A DNA stretch of 64,000 bases from Thiorhodovibrio litoralis (GCF_033954455.1 NZ_CP121473.1:4264501-4328500), one strand, 5' to 3'; positions 35,470 through 44,699 are shown, counted from the first letter of the stretch. The notes: generated by a model not told the origin, from the letters alone. Made by a program: numbers and translations.

Positions 35470-37886
35470 CAGTTACCATAAAAATCGCTGAGGAAAAGAT
35501 TGCGCGAGCCCCGATCCTCTCGGCTGGGGGCAGGCTTTGGACGCTCAGACCCTGTCTCCTGCGCCGCACCCTCGGGAGCCGCGTCACTATTGGCCTCCGC
35601 CACTGCCTCGCCGCTTGGGGCCGGGCAGGCGGCGACCGCGGCAAACTCGGCATTGACCGGCACTGTCAGTCCGCCACAGCCCTGGGTCATGACCACGCCA
35701 TCGGGCGGAACATCGCTCAAGGGCTGATTGTCGATGCTGGCCATCAGGTCACCCCACACACGCAGTGCCCCGCTCGAGCCGGTCAGACCGCTTGACTGAT
35801 TATTATCGCGTCCGACCCAAACCACTGTCACCTTGTCCCCACTGAAACCGGCAAACCAGCTGTCGCGCAGGTCATTGGTGGTGCCCGTTTTGCCGGCCAC
35901 GCTCAGCCCTTCAGGCAGGCGCTGCTTGAGCCAGACGGCCGTGCCCTGCTCCACCACCTGGCGCATGGCCCATTGGGTCATGAAGGCCGCATCGCCACGC
36001 ACCACCGGCTCCACGGCCAGCGGATAACGGCTCAAGGGGCGACCGGAGGCATCGAGTACTTCGCGAATAGCACGCAGCGGCGTGCGGAAGCCGCCGGCGG
36101 CAATGGTTTGATACACCTGCGCGACTTCGATCGGAGCCAGGGACACCGAGCCCAGCAGCATGGCGGGCACCGGGTTGATCTGGCGCATGGCACCCAGCTG
36201 CCTGAGGGTCGCCGCCACCTGATCGACCCCCAGCTCCAGCCCCAGGTTCACCGCGGCCAGGTTGTAGGACTTAGCCAGTGCGCGGTAAAGCGGCACGTCG
36301 CCGTGAACGCGATGATCGTAGTTTTTCGGTTCCCAGACATCGACACCGACGCGCACGCTAACAGGCCGGTCTGAAATCGGGGTCACTAAGGAGTATCGTT
36401 CAGGTTGCTCGAGCGCGGTGAGATAAATGGCCGGCTTGACCGCAGAGCCAATCGATCGCACCGCATCCAGCGCGCGGTTGAACCCTTCGAACGCGGAATT
36501 GCGGCTACCGACCAGCGCCAGCACTTCCCCTTGCGCGACCGAGGTCACCACCGCGGCTGATTCAAGCGTGCCGGAGCGAAAGCCGCGCTGCTTCTCAAGC
36601 TTCGGCAGCCGGTCTTGAATCGCGCGCTCGGCGGCGGTCTGGACCAATGGGTCCAGGGTGGTGAAAATCTTCAGGCCTTCTGAACGCAGATCCTCCTCGC
36701 GGTAGTCGCGCTGCAGCTGGCGCCGCACCAGTTGCACAAAAGCCGGATAGTCCCCGCTCGGTCGCGCACCGCCCTCGCGCAGGCCGAGCGGGTCGGCCTT
36801 GGCCTGCTCGGCCGCGGCGGCGGTGATGATCTGGTGATGCGCCATGATGTCGATCACCAGGTTGCGGCGTTCCAGCGCCTTTTCTGGATGACGGCGGGGG
36901 TTGTACTCGGACGGTCCTTTGAGCACCGCCACCAGCAGTGCGGTGTCCGCCACGCTGAGCTCCGAGAGCGGACGGTCAAAATAGAAGCGACTGGCGAGAC
37001 CAAAGCCGTGAATCGCGCGGCTGCCATCCTGGCCCATGTAGATCTCGTTGGCGTAGGCGGTGAGGATGTCATCCTTGCTATAGCGCAGGTCGAGCAATAT
37101 CGCCATCAAGGCTTCGTTCAATTTGCGCTCAAGCGTGCGCTCTTGGTTGAGGTAGAAGTTCTTGACCAACTGCTGAGTCAGGGTGCTGGCACCTTCCACG
37201 GTGCGCCCGGCCATTAGATTCTTGTAGGCAGCGCGCAGGATGCCTTTGGGATCGACGCCGATGTGCTGGTAGAACTTGCGGTCTTCCACCGCGAGAAGAG
37301 TCTTGATCAAGAGGTCCGGCAACTGCGCGCGTCGCAGCAGCACCCGGTCCTCCATATGGGTGGGGTAAATACTCGCGATCAGCGCCGGATCAAGCCGCAC
37401 CAGCGCGATTTCCGGCCCCTGATCCAGCGTTGTCACCGAGGCGACCTGCCCGTCGGCAAAGGCCACATCCAGCAGCGCCGAGCGCTCGGCGCCGTCCCAG
37501 AAGCGAAAGCCGTGGGTGTAGAAGCGCACCCGCTCGCCGTCGCGCAGGTAGGTGCCGGGGCGGTCAACCTCAGGTACCGGGAGATACTTTAGCCGCTTAA
37601 GCTCCGCCACCAGCGCCTCTGGCGTCAGCACCCGGCCCTGGTAGAGCTCGAGTGGGCGGGCATAGACTCGCGCCGGCAGCGCCCAGCGCTTGCCCTCAAA
37701 CTTGGAGCGCACAACATCGTCGAGTTGCAGCGCATACATCCCCAGCACCCCGGCGCCACCGAGCGCCAGCAATACCCCAAGGCCGAGCAGGAAGCTCCAG
37801 AAACCGCCACGCTGGGCACGCGCGAGCGCGCGCCGCCGGTGGCGCGCCATCAACGACCCCGTGGCGCGAAATTGTGCTTTATCCAT
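35469..37886 (-). CDS. mrcB: Penicillin-binding protein 1B (bifunctional murein synthase)
   Basis: An 805-aa class A PBP. A basic N-terminus and one membrane helix (FLLGLGVLLALGGAGVLGMYAL) are followed by a UB2H region, a glycosyltransferase domain (LLAVEDRKFYQHIGVDPKGI; STLTQQLVKNFYL) and a transpeptidase domain with SxxK in GSAVKP, SxN in SYN and KTGTTNDLRDSWFAG. I prefer the ATG at 37886 (MDKAQFRATGS) to the upstream 37922 start. The C-terminal 50 residues are Ala/Glu/Pro-rich. It polymerises and cross-links peptidoglycan at the inner membrane. Confidence 0.93.
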   Translation of the reverse strand: MDKAQFRATGSLMARHRRRALARAQRGGFWSFLLGLGVLLALGGAGVLGMYALQLDDVVRSKFEGKRWALPARVYARPLELYQGRVLTPEALVAELKRLKYLPVPEVDRPGTYLRDGERVRFYTHGFRFWDGAERSALLDVAFADGQVASVTTLDQGPEIALVRLDPALIASIYPTHMEDRVLLRRAQLPDLLIKTLLAVEDRKFYQHIGVDPKGILRAAYKNLMAGRTVEGASTLTQQLVKNFYLNQERTLERKLNEALMAILLDLRYSKDDILTAYANEIYMGQDGSRAIHGFGLASRFYFDRPLSELSVADTALLVAVLKGPSEYNPRRHPEKALERRNLVIDIMAHHQIITAAAAEQAKADPLGLREGGARPSGDYPAFVQLVRRQLQRDYREEDLRSEGLKIFTTLDPLVQTAAERAIQDRLPKLEKQRGFRSGTLESAAVVTSVAQGEVLALVGSRNSAFEGFNRALDAVRSIGSAVKPAIYLTALEQPERYSLVTPISDRPVSVRVGVDVWEPKNYDHRVHGDVPLYRALAKSYNLAAVNLGLELGVDQVAATLRQLGAMRQINPVPAMLLGSVSLAPIEVAQVYQTIAAGGFRTPLRAIREVLDASGRPLSRYPLAVEPVVRGDAAFMTQWAMRQVVEQGTAVWLKQRLPEGLSVAGKTGTTNDLRDSWFAGFSGDKVTVVWVGRDNNQSSGLTGSSGALRVWGDLMASIDNQPLSDVPPDGVVMTQGCGGLTVPVNAEFAAVAACPAPSGEAVAEANSDAAPEGAAQETGSERPKPAPSREDRGSRNLFLSDFYGN

Positions 37887-37945
37887 AACGGGAATCATCC
37901 CACCGCCGCGCGGATACCTCAAGCCGGGTCAACACCGCCGCTGGG

Positions 37946-38794
37946 TCAGCTCTTGATGCCGACGCCGCGCCGCAGCAACACCAAGCTAAACGAGCTGAGC
38001 AATGCAATACAGAACCCAACCAGAGAAAATGCGATCCACAAGGGGATATCGCTCACGCCGAGAAGGCCATAGCGAAACGCATTGACCATGTAAAGAACGG
38101 GATTAAGCAGTGAGACATTCTGCCAGAACTCTGGCAGCAGCGAGATGGAATAGAACACCCCGCCAAGGTAAGTGAGCGGCGTCAGCACAAAGGTAGGAAT
38201 AATGGAAATATCGTCAAAACTGTTGGCAAAGATTGCGTTGATGAAGCCCCCCAATGCGAACAGAATGGCTGTCATTAAAAAAATCAGCAGCGTAACCAGA
38301 TAACTGTGGATACTCAAATCGGTAAAAATAAAGGCAACCAGGGTGACCGCCACGCCGACGCTCAGTCCGCGCAGCACGCCGCCGGTGACATAGCCGGCCA
38401 GAATCACCCAGTTGGGGGTGGGCGAGACCAAAAGCTCCTCAATGTAATGAGAGAACTTGCTGCTGTAAAAGGATGACACCACATTGGAGTAGGCATTGGT
38501 AATCACCGACATCAGCACCAGCCCAGGCACAATGAACTCAAGGTAGCTGAAGCCCTCCATCGGACCAATCCGCTCGCCAATCAGCCGCCCGAAGATGACG
38601 AAATACAATGTCGTGGTAATCACCGATGGCAACAGCGTCTGTATCCAGATCCGCGTGAAACGCAGGGTTTCCTTGGTTACCAGCGTCTCGTAGGCGACCC
38701 AGTACCGATACCAGCGGCTCCTGACTGAGCCCTCAGTTGGGCTCCCAGTTGGGCTCCCAGTTGGGATAAGGGTTGGACTCGGGTCTGAGCTCAT
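37946..38794 (-). CDS. ABC-2 type exporter permease
   Basis: A 282-aa membrane protein with six predicted helices and the ABC-2 family regions ERIGPMEGFSYLEFIVPGLV and GGVFYSISLLPEFWQ. It resembles YadH/NodJ-type permeases. The N-terminus holds three tandem near-copies of a 12-bp unit coding SPTG-like residues, a short low-complexity insertion. The start overlaps the stop of the ATPase gene (ATGA), so the pair forms one transporter. Substrate unknown; the NodI/J resemblance suggests a lipid-linked or saccharide product. Confidence 0.88.
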   Translation of the reverse strand: MSSDPSPTLIPTGSPTGSPTEGSVRSRWYRYWVAYETLVTKETLRFTRIWIQTLLPSVITTTLYFVIFGRLIGERIGPMEGFSYLEFIVPGLVLMSVITNAYSNVVSSFYSSKFSHYIEELLVSPTPNWVILAGYVTGGVLRGLSVGVAVTLVAFIFTDLSIHSYLVTLLIFLMTAILFALGGFINAIFANSFDDISIIPTFVLTPLTYLGGVFYSISLLPEFWQNVSLLNPVLYMVNAFRYGLLGVSDIPLWIAFSLVGFCIALLSSFSLVLLRRGVGIKS

Positions 38795-39753
38795 GATTGG
38801 GCTCCCGCGAAGGCATCCTGTTCGGCCTCTGGCTGAAGATCGTCACGATTGTCCACCAAATCTAGGAACAGCTTCTCCAAACGGTTTTGCTTGTTGCGCA
38901 TGCTGATCACTTCAATGCCGCACCGTGACAATGCCTCGAACAGACCATTGATGCTGTGGTCGCGACTGACTTCCACTTCCAGCGTGCTCTCATCGATGGT
39001 TTCCAAGACGAAACCGCCCAGTGCCGGGAGTTCCGTCACCCGTCCACGCAGATTGAGCACGAAGGTCTCCGAGCGCAGTCCCTTGAGCATCTCGGCAATA
39101 TCGGCCCGCGCCACAATCTCGCCATGATTGATGATGGCCAGATGCCGGCACAGGCTCTCGGCTTCTTCCAGGTAATGTGTTGTCAGGATAATCGTGGTGC
39201 CACCGGCATTGAGCTCGCGCAGGTAATGCCACATGGCACGGCGAATTTCGATATCCACCCCGGCCGTGGGCTCGTCGAGAATCAACACCCGCGGCTGGTG
39301 CACCAGAGCGCGCGCGATCATCAAGCGTCGCTTGAGGCCGCCCGAGAGCTGGCGCATTTGTGTTTCGCGCCTGTCCCACAGATCGAGCTTGCGCAGGTAA
39401 TACTCCGCGCGCACGCGCGCCTCGCGCCGCGGAATGCCGAAATAACCGGCCTGGTTGATCACCACCTCCAGCACCGGCAGGAAAAGATTAAAATTGAACT
39501 CCTGCGGCACCACGCCGAGTTGAGCGCGCACCTGCTCCGGCTCGCGGTCAAGATCGTGCCCAAAGACATGCACCGTCCCGGCCGTCTTGTTCACCAGGGA
39601 TGTCAAAATCCCGATTAGCGTCGACTTGCCCGCACCATTCGGCCCGAGCAGCGCGAAAAAATCACCGGCCTCGACCGTCAGATCGACGCCTTTCAGCGCC
39701 TGAAGCCCCGAGGGATAGACTTTTCGCAGTTCGCTTGCAATGAGTGCCGACAT
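38791..39753 (-). CDS. ABC transporter ATP-binding protein (YadG/NodI type)
   Basis: A 320-aa ABC ATPase. Walker A is LLGPNGAGKSTLIGIL, signature is QLSGGLKRRL, Walker B is RVLILDEPTAGVD, and the switch histidine is in ILTTHYLEEAE. The ATG at 39753 (MSALIASELRKVYPSG) fits the family start better than 39768. It drives the permease at 37946-38794. Confidence 0.9.
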   Translation of the reverse strand: MSALIASELRKVYPSGLQALKGVDLTVEAGDFFALLGPNGAGKSTLIGILTSLVNKTAGTVHVFGHDLDREPEQVRAQLGVVPQEFNFNLFLPVLEVVINQAGYFGIPRREARVRAEYYLRKLDLWDRRETQMRQLSGGLKRRLMIARALVHQPRVLILDEPTAGVDIEIRRAMWHYLRELNAGGTTIILTTHYLEEAESLCRHLAIINHGEIVARADIAEMLKGLRSETFVLNLRGRVTELPALGGFVLETIDESTLEVEVSRDHSINGLFEALSRCGIEVISMRNKQNRLEKLFLDLVDNRDDLQPEAEQDAFAGAQS

Positions 39754-39907
39754 GGATGCAGAGACCACGGTTGACCAAGCAAATTCAACCCGCCACCCTA
39801 CCCTAGGGCGCTGGCAGCGGCAACCAGGCGCGACCAGCTAATCTCCAACCGCGCGATGCAACAACCCATGGGCACCGGCGGGTGCCCGTGATTGATAGGA
39901 AAATCAC

Positions 39908-40885
39908 ATGATCAGAAACCACCGCCAGCAGATCCTGGTAACCGGCGGCGCCGGATTCCTCGGCAGCCACCTCTGCGAGCGTCTACTCGCGGACGGAGAA
40001 GACGTGCTGTGCCTGGACAACTTCTACACCGGCACCAAGGACAACATCCGCCATCTGCTCGCCGATCCGCACTTCGAGCTGATGCGCCATGACGTGACCT
40101 TTCCGCTTTATGTCGAGGTTGATGAAATCTACAACCTCGCCTGCCCGGCCTCGCCGGTGCATTATCAGTTGGACCCGGTGCAGACAACCAAGACCAGCGT
40201 CCATGGTGCGATCAATATGCTCGGACTGTCCAAGCGCACCAAGGCAAAAATCCTGCAAGCCTCGACCAGCGAGGTGTATGGCGACCCGGAGGTCCACCCG
40301 CAACCAGAAGACTACTGGGGACGCGTCAATCCAATCGGCATCCGCGCCTGCTACGACGAAGGCAAGCGTTGCGCCGAGACGCTGTTTTTCGACTACCACC
40401 GGATGCACGACTTGCGCGTCAAGGTTACCCGCATTTTCAACACCTACGGGCCACGCATGCATCCCAATGATGGCCGCGTGGTGTCCAACTTCATCGTCCA
40501 AGCGTTGCGGAATGAGCCCATCACCCTCTATGGCGACGGCGAGCAGAGCCGATCTTTCTGCTATGTCGATGACCTGATCGACGGGCTAGTCCGGCTAATG
40601 AACAGCCCGGATGCGCTCACTGGCCCGATCAATCTCGGCAACCCGAAAGAATTTCGCATGCGCGAGCTCGCCGAGAAAATCCGCGAACTCTGCGGCTCGC
40701 GCTCCGAACTCATCCACAAGCCGCTACCTAAGGACGACCCGCGCCAACGCCAACCCGTCATCGAACAGGCCAGGGAGCGCCTCGGTTGGGAACCAAAAAT
40801 CCCGCTCGAACACGGCCTAAGAGCCACCATCGGCTACTTCGAGACCTTGCTGCGCACTCAGAATCAGGCCAGATTCAGCCATTAG
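39908..40885 (+). CDS. uxs: UDP-glucuronate decarboxylase (UDP-xylose synthase)
   Basis: A 325-aa short-chain dehydrogenase/reductase that turns UDP-glucuronate into UDP-xylose. Visible features: NAD motif [13 protein letters not shown], the family signature [13 protein letters not shown], catalytic Ser in STSEVYGDP, and YDEGKR (Y-x3-K, about residues 149-154). It supplies sugars for surface polysaccharide, in keeping with the glycosyltransferase remains later in the window. The gene is last before the accessory island; a 23-bp leader contains no strong RBS. Confidence 0.93.
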   Translation: MIRNHRQQILVTGGAGFLGSHLCERLLADGEDVLCLDNFYTGTKDNIRHLLADPHFELMRHDVTFPLYVEVDEIYNLACPASPVHYQLDPVQTTKTSVHGAINMLGLSKRTKAKILQASTSEVYGDPEVHPQPEDYWGRVNPIGIRACYDEGKRCAETLFFDYHRMHDLRVKVTRIFNTYGPRMHPNDGRVVSNFIVQALRNEPITLYGDGEQSRSFCYVDDLIDGLVRLMNSPDALTGPINLGNPKEFRMRELAEKIRELCGSRSELIHKPLPKDDPRQRQPVIEQARERLGWEPKIPLEHGLRATIGYFETLLRTQNQARFSH

Positions 40886-40972
40886 CCGCTGACGGCAATC
40901 ATCCATCTTGTCCCAAGTCCGTTTTCCGCGGCCCACGGGGCTCCGTTATCTCCGGTGGCCAGACTGAGCCCG

Positions 40973-41350
40973 CTAGGGCCAAAGCTTGAGGATACCGACA
41001 ATCAGGCCGCCAGTACCCATCGTGATGCCGAACGACCAGCGCATGAAACTGTCCATGCGTTGCTGTAGCCCTCGGATATCTTGCTGCACACTCTCAAAGC
41101 GCTTATCGACTTGCTCGAACCGTTTTTCAACTTGCTCGAAGCGCTTCTCCATCTGGTTGAAACCTTCACGCATCAACTCGCGCTGGTTTTTGAGCTCTTC
41201 TTCAACGCGCACCATGCGCTCACGCAATTCGATCTCATAGACAACCGGGGGCTTGCCGAGGCTTTGCTCGACCAGCCAGTCGCTGAGATTGTCTTTGACG
41301 TAGTCGCCAATTTCCTGCTTGATGAGGTTGAGGTCTTCTTGGAACATCAT
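40973..41350 (-). CDS. Coiled-coil membrane-tethered protein, short paralogue (3 heptads)
   Basis: A 125-aa protein: an N-terminal helical region (EDLNLIKQEIGDYVKDNLSD), a coiled coil with three units of the heptad KRFEQV(D/E), and a C-terminal hydrophobic segment (WSFGITMGTGGLIVGILKLW). It is almost identical to the protein at 44044-44529 except for heptad number. Proteins of this type recur in cyanobacterial and purple bacterial genomes beside mobile DNA; no function is known to me. The N-terminus starts MMFQEDLNL where the paralogue starts MALAQEDLNL. Confidence 0.75.
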   Translation of the reverse strand: MMFQEDLNLIKQEIGDYVKDNLSDWLVEQSLGKPPVVYEIELRERMVRVEEELKNQRELMREGFNQMEKRFEQVEKRFEQVDKRFESVQQDIRGLQQRMDSFMRWSFGITMGTGGLIVGILKLWP

Positions 41351-41420
41351 GAAGATGGCGCAGTGAGTATCCTATCTTACCAGCCCTGGGTTAGGCACCG
41401 GAGGTCGATCCGCAACAAAG
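41349..41420. repeat. Approximately 75-bp direct repeat upstream of coiled-coil gene, copy 1
   Basis: The sequence from the start codon region through CTATCTTACCAGCCCTGGG and TTAGGCACCGGAGG recurs with few changes at 44551-44625 upstream of the second coiled-coil gene. It probably contains their shared promoter and marks the edge of the duplicated unit. Confidence 0.7.
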
Positions 41421-41449
41421 CGAAATATAGCGCGTGTAGTCTCTTTCAT

Positions 41450-41555
41450 GCTGATGCTTATGTGGTCAAGAAACAGCCGAACGTGTATTTTCGGATCACA
41501 ATCCACCACGGCGACGATAACCAGGCCTTGGTCACGCGCGGCGTAGACGTATCTC
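41450..41555 (-). pseudogene. Fragment of the HAD protein C-terminal module
   Basis: On the minus strand AARDQGLVIVAVVDCDPKIH matches the segment AAREQGLAIVAVVDSNPKLH of the intact gene at 61609-63981, then degenerates through a segment resembling ISLEEAMRL. It is one of several decayed copies of this module in the island. No start, no complete domain. Confidence 0.65.
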
Positions 41556-41639
41556 GGTAGTGTTCGGGCAGTGCCGCACGCACGGCAGCCAGCCAAGCTT
41601 CGGCATCGGCGCTCAGCAATAGCTGATCGCCGAGTTCTT

Positions 41640-41935
41640 CAGAATTGAGCCAGATCGTCAATGCGCGCGAGCAAGGGCGCACTTTGATCAGCCCATGCAG
41701 AACCCAAAACGGCGCCGCACCTGGCGCAGTAAGAGATGGCGAGCAGCTTCTCGGCCCTCTTTGCGGCCCCGTTCAAGCCCCTGTTGTCACCATTGATCGG
41801 TGCAGGCTTCCAAGTTTTCGGCCAGCATGTGACACACTTCCGTTAAATCGCTCATCGGTGGTAGGGAAACGTTGCGGCAGCGGCGGACCGAAAATCGCCG
41901 CCACTGTAAAATCGCCATCGCCTGCCCTGCGTCGC
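41640..41935 (-). pseudogene. Rpn-family nuclease/transposase C-terminal remnant
   Basis: Minus-strand translation gives NVSLPPMSDLTEVCHMLAEN, then LEACTDQW, a stop codon, and QQGLERGRKEGREAARHLLL. This is the typical C-terminus of Rpn (recombination-promoting nuclease)/YhgA-like proteins. Compared with the copy at 58340-58520, the stretch between MAILQ and PNVS is shortened, so it has both an internal deletion and a nonsense codon. Not functional. Confidence 0.7.
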
Positions 41936-41943
41936 ACCTTATA

Positions 41944-42024
41944 ATGCCGCAAAATGGCGCCTAATGCGGCTCCTCAATGAGCGGGATTGGGATCGCCAGC
42001 GGATACTGGATCTTTTCGCCATCA
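41944..42024 (+). pseudogene. Rpn-family internal fragment
   Basis: Plus-strand translation AAKWRLMRLLNERDWDRQRI then LDLFAI is the conserved Rpn-family middle region. The same stretch occurs at 51296-51346, where it is AAKWRLTRLLYERD. The fragment stops abruptly at the end of the convergent fic gene. Confidence 0.7.
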
Positions 42025-42034
42025 TCGTTACTCA

Positions 42035-43528
42035 TCATCCCAGGCGGGCCGAGCCTGATCCGGGGTCGAGGCTCAGAACAGCCTCTTCGATCGCGTCAAA
42101 CACCGGACTCGGCACCGTTAGATGAAACTGTTTGCGGCGGTTTTTCGACACCTTGCCTTTATTCTGCAGGGCACCGATGACCAGTGTGGTGAGCACATTT
42201 CCTCGCACATCGAAACGCTGATCGATACAGCGATACACTTGGTCATAGCGCTGCAGAAACGCGGTCTCATCGCGCAAGTCCTTCTCCAGTGCCTGACGCG
42301 CCATGTCGAGGGTGAATTCCACGACCGCTGTCGCATCCCAATAGCGATAAAGCGACGCGTCCCCTCGGAAGCGAAAATCGTAGGTCTCATCGCCGAGCCA
42401 GCGCACCTCCCAACGGCGACGCATTGGCGCGGAATAGTGCTGTAAGGCCTTAAGGTAAGCCGCCTCGTTGCGTTTCATCGCCACTGAGACAGGCAACAGC
42501 AACCCATGGCGCAAACGCCCGGATTGGCAGAGCGCATAGTGAAATAGAAAGCGAGACAGGCGCCCGTTGCCATCCATGAAGGGGTGAACGAAAACCAAGC
42601 CGAAGGCGGCGATGGCCGCCGCGACCAGTGGGTCGATCACCTTCGGCAGGGTATTCGCGAACCCCAACACGCCGTCCATGAGTTCATGCACCTGCTCGGG
42701 CGGCGGCGGCACATAGGTGATGCCGGCCGCACCCCGCAGCGGTCCGCGCAGCCAGTTCTGCTCATGGCGGTAGGCCGCCGCTCGATCAAACGGATTCGTG
42801 ATAGCCGCATTCTGCAGTTCGACCAAATAGTCCTCGTCCATCTGTCGTGGCTGATGAGCCTGTTGTAACAGAGCCACGAAAGCCTCGGCCTTGTCCTGGG
42901 ACGGCGTCTCGCGCTCGATGGCGAAGGAATTTTCGGTCTCGTGCAGATAGGCCCAGGCAAGCGCCCGATCCGTTGCCAGCTGACCCAGCGCCTCCACAAA
43001 GGCATTGGCCCGGCCCAGAATGTCGAGAGCCAGTCGCTGTTCAATCTCCGGTGTGCGCTCGACGGTCACGCAATACTGCAGCGAGCCCAGCCCGTTGAAG
43101 TTAACGCGCCAGCGTGCGTTGCGTTGGCCTGGCGTGGTTAGATAGCGTTGGGCATCAAACAGGTCGACGGTCGGCCCCGCGATCGCGCAGTCACCGGCCA
43201 ACTCGCGTCCCTGAAAGGCCTCCCACAGAAACCCCAGCACCCGCACATAGCGACTCGAGGGCGTGGCCTGCAACCGCTGAAGCAAGTCGGTTTCGGGGAT
43301 CTGCTTGAGCGCCTGGGCCAGGATCTGCAGATTGACCCCTTCATGCTTAAGCGCAAACAGTAACTGGTCGAGCGGCTGGTCCGCCGTCGGTGCAACGGGC
43401 GCCGGCACCAACAGGGCTTCGGCGGTACGCGTCACCCGCGACACGGGCGCAACCCGGGCCGGACAGCTCGGTGAAAACGCCGAGATCCTAAGGGTCTCGC
43501 AAAGATGCTGGTAGCCGACGGAAGCCAA
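42035..43528 (-). CDS. Fic-domain protein (probable AMP-transferase)
   Basis: A 497-aa protein with the Fic catalytic motif HPFMDGNGRLSRFLFHYALC (about residues 315-334) and a beta-hairpin region LPKVIDPLVAAAIAAFG before it. Upstream ENSFAIERE (about 212-220) resembles the inhibitory helix motif of class II Fic proteins, so the enzyme may be self-restrained. The C-terminal quarter holds a helical/winged region ending in NKGKVSKNRRKQFHLTVPSP. Such proteins usually AMPylate target proteins; targets are unknown. A decayed copy of its C-terminus lies at 45048-45126. Start at ATG 43528 is accepted because upstream DNA is noncoding. Confidence 0.88.
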   Translation of the reverse strand: MASVGYQHLCETLRISAFSPSCPARVAPVSRVTRTAEALLVPAPVAPTADQPLDQLLFALKHEGVNLQILAQALKQIPETDLLQRLQATPSSRYVRVLGFLWEAFQGRELAGDCAIAGPTVDLFDAQRYLTTPGQRNARWRVNFNGLGSLQYCVTVERTPEIEQRLALDILGRANAFVEALGQLATDRALAWAYLHETENSFAIERETPSQDKAEAFVALLQQAHQPRQMDEDYLVELQNAAITNPFDRAAAYRHEQNWLRGPLRGAAGITYVPPPPEQVHELMDGVLGFANTLPKVIDPLVAAAIAAFGLVFVHPFMDGNGRLSRFLFHYALCQSGRLRHGLLLPVSVAMKRNEAAYLKALQHYSAPMRRRWEVRWLGDETYDFRFRGDASLYRYWDATAVVEFTLDMARQALEKDLRDETAFLQRYDQVYRCIDQRFDVRGNVLTTLVIGALQNKGKVSKNRRKQFHLTVPSPVFDAIEEAVLSLDPGSGSARLG

Positions 43529-43548
43529 ATTTTGTTAACTGAAGCGCG

Positions 43549-43588
43549 TTTTTCTTAAATATGGACCATTATGCAGGATTTTTCTTAA
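43549..43588. promoter_or_regulatory. Direct repeats upstream of fic, possible operator
   Basis: Two exact copies of TTTTTCTTAA lie at 43549-43558 and 43579-43588, 30 bp apart (about three helical turns), with a related TTTTGTTAAC at 43530-43539 against the fic start codon. The phasing suggests a repeated regulator-binding site. Confidence 0.35.
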
Positions 43589-43697
43589 CGTTGACCTGCC
43601 TCGCCAGTCCATGTCAATTTCAGCGCTCCCCCGACTGTTCGACGCGCGTTTACACCAAGCATGACTCGGCCTGCACAGTGAATGCCGACTTGTGAGG

Positions 43698-43897
43698 TTT
43701 GTTGGCGAAGAACCGGAACTCGTTGATTATCTGGACTACCATTGACGGAGGAGCGACAAGTCATGAATGCTATGCATAACCCTGCCCACCCCGGCGAAAT
43801 ACTCAAGGATGGCTGGCCCGAAGCAGTCACCATCACAGAAGGAGCGAAACAACTCGGAGTAACACGCGCCGCTTTAATCGCCCATCGGTGGTCGTGA
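43698..43897 (+). pseudogene. higBA remnant with internal deletion
   Basis: The last 15 codons of higB ([15 protein letters not shown], stop at 43745) are followed by a higA start (ATG 43763, [20 protein letters not shown]) that runs 44 codons and leaves the family after TRAAL. The intact pair is at 57727-58325. At the junction CGCCGCTTTA of higA is joined directly to AATCGCCCATCGGTGG, which in the intact copy lies about 240 bp further on. So this is the same locus after a deletion that removed the second half of higA. Confidence 0.85.
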
Positions 43898-44040
43898 CAC
43901 GTTCGGCAGGAGCTGGGGCAGAAAGATGCGTCCGAACCAGACGACAAAGGCGCGGCGCAGAGTCAGATGCTCCGGGACCTGAAGCCAACCGACCAGCGCT
44001 TGCTGCAAAATCGCCATCGCCTGCCCTGCGTCGCTGCTCG
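43875..44040 (-). pseudogene. Rpn-family remnant beside higBA remnant
   Basis: Minus-strand translation AMAILQQALVGWLQVPEHLT then LRRAFVVWFGRIFLPQLLPN and VSRPPMGD. It is homologous to 58340-58520, in the same relation to higA, and ends at the deletion junction. Confidence 0.7.
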
Positions 44041-44043
44041 CCT

Positions 44044-44529
44044 CTAGGGCCAAAGCCTTAGGATCCCGACGACCAGGCCGCCGGTGCCCATCGTGATGCC
44101 GAACGACCATCGCATGAAACTATCCATGCGTTGCTGTAGCCCTCGGATATCTTGCTGCACACTCTCAAAGCGCTTGTCGATTTGCTCGAAGCGCTTATCG
44201 ATTTGCTCGAACCGTTTTTCGACATGTTCGAAGCGCTTATCGATCTGTTCGAAGCGCCTATCGACCTGCTCGAATCGCTTGTCGACCTGCTCGAAGCGTT
44301 TTTCAACTTGCTCGAAGCGCTTCTCCATCTGGTTGAAACCTTCACGCATCAACTCGCGCTGGTTTTTGAGCTCTTCTTCAACGCGCACCATGCGCTCACG
44401 CAATTCGATCTCATAGACAACCGGGGGCTTGCCAAGGCTTTGCTCAACCAGCCAGTCGCTGAGATTGTCTTTGACGTAGTCGCCAATTTCCTGCTTGATG
44501 AGGTTGAGGTCTTCTTGGGCAAGGGCCAT
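44044..44529 (-). CDS. Coiled-coil membrane-tethered protein, long paralogue (8 heptads)
   Basis: A 161-aa paralogue of the protein at 40973-41350. The coiled coil has eight heptads of the type KRFEQ(V/I)(D/E) (for example KRFEQVDRRFEQIDKRFEHV), against three in the other copy. N- and C-terminal parts are nearly identical, including the C-terminal hydrophobic helix WSFGITMGTGGLVVGILRLW. In DNA the array is a 21-bp tandem repeat. Function unknown. The gene is intact and has RBS-like GGAGAC near its start. Confidence 0.75.
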   Translation of the reverse strand: MALAQEDLNLIKQEIGDYVKDNLSDWLVEQSLGKPPVVYEIELRERMVRVEEELKNQRELMREGFNQMEKRFEQVEKRFEQVDKRFEQVDRRFEQIDKRFEHVEKRFEQIDKRFEQIDKRFESVQQDIRGLQQRMDSFMRWSFGITMGTGGLVVGILRLWP

Positions 44530-44550
44530 GGTTGTGGTCTCCTTGGAGCA

Positions 44551-44625
44551 TCATGAAAATGGTGCAGTGCGAATCCTATCTTACCAGCCCTGGGTTAGGC
44601 ACCGGAGGCCGATCGGCAACGAAGC
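44551..44625. repeat. Approximately 75-bp direct repeat upstream of coiled-coil gene, copy 2
   Basis: Counterpart of 41349-41420: it again contains CTATCTTACCAGCCCTGGG and TTAGGCACCGGAGG with a few substitutions. Confidence 0.7.
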
Positions 44626-44699
44626 AAGATCGAACGCGGGGCAGCAGACCGAGAATCCAGACAGCCCTATTCGTTCGCCAGCGCGCTCGGCAGAACGCA

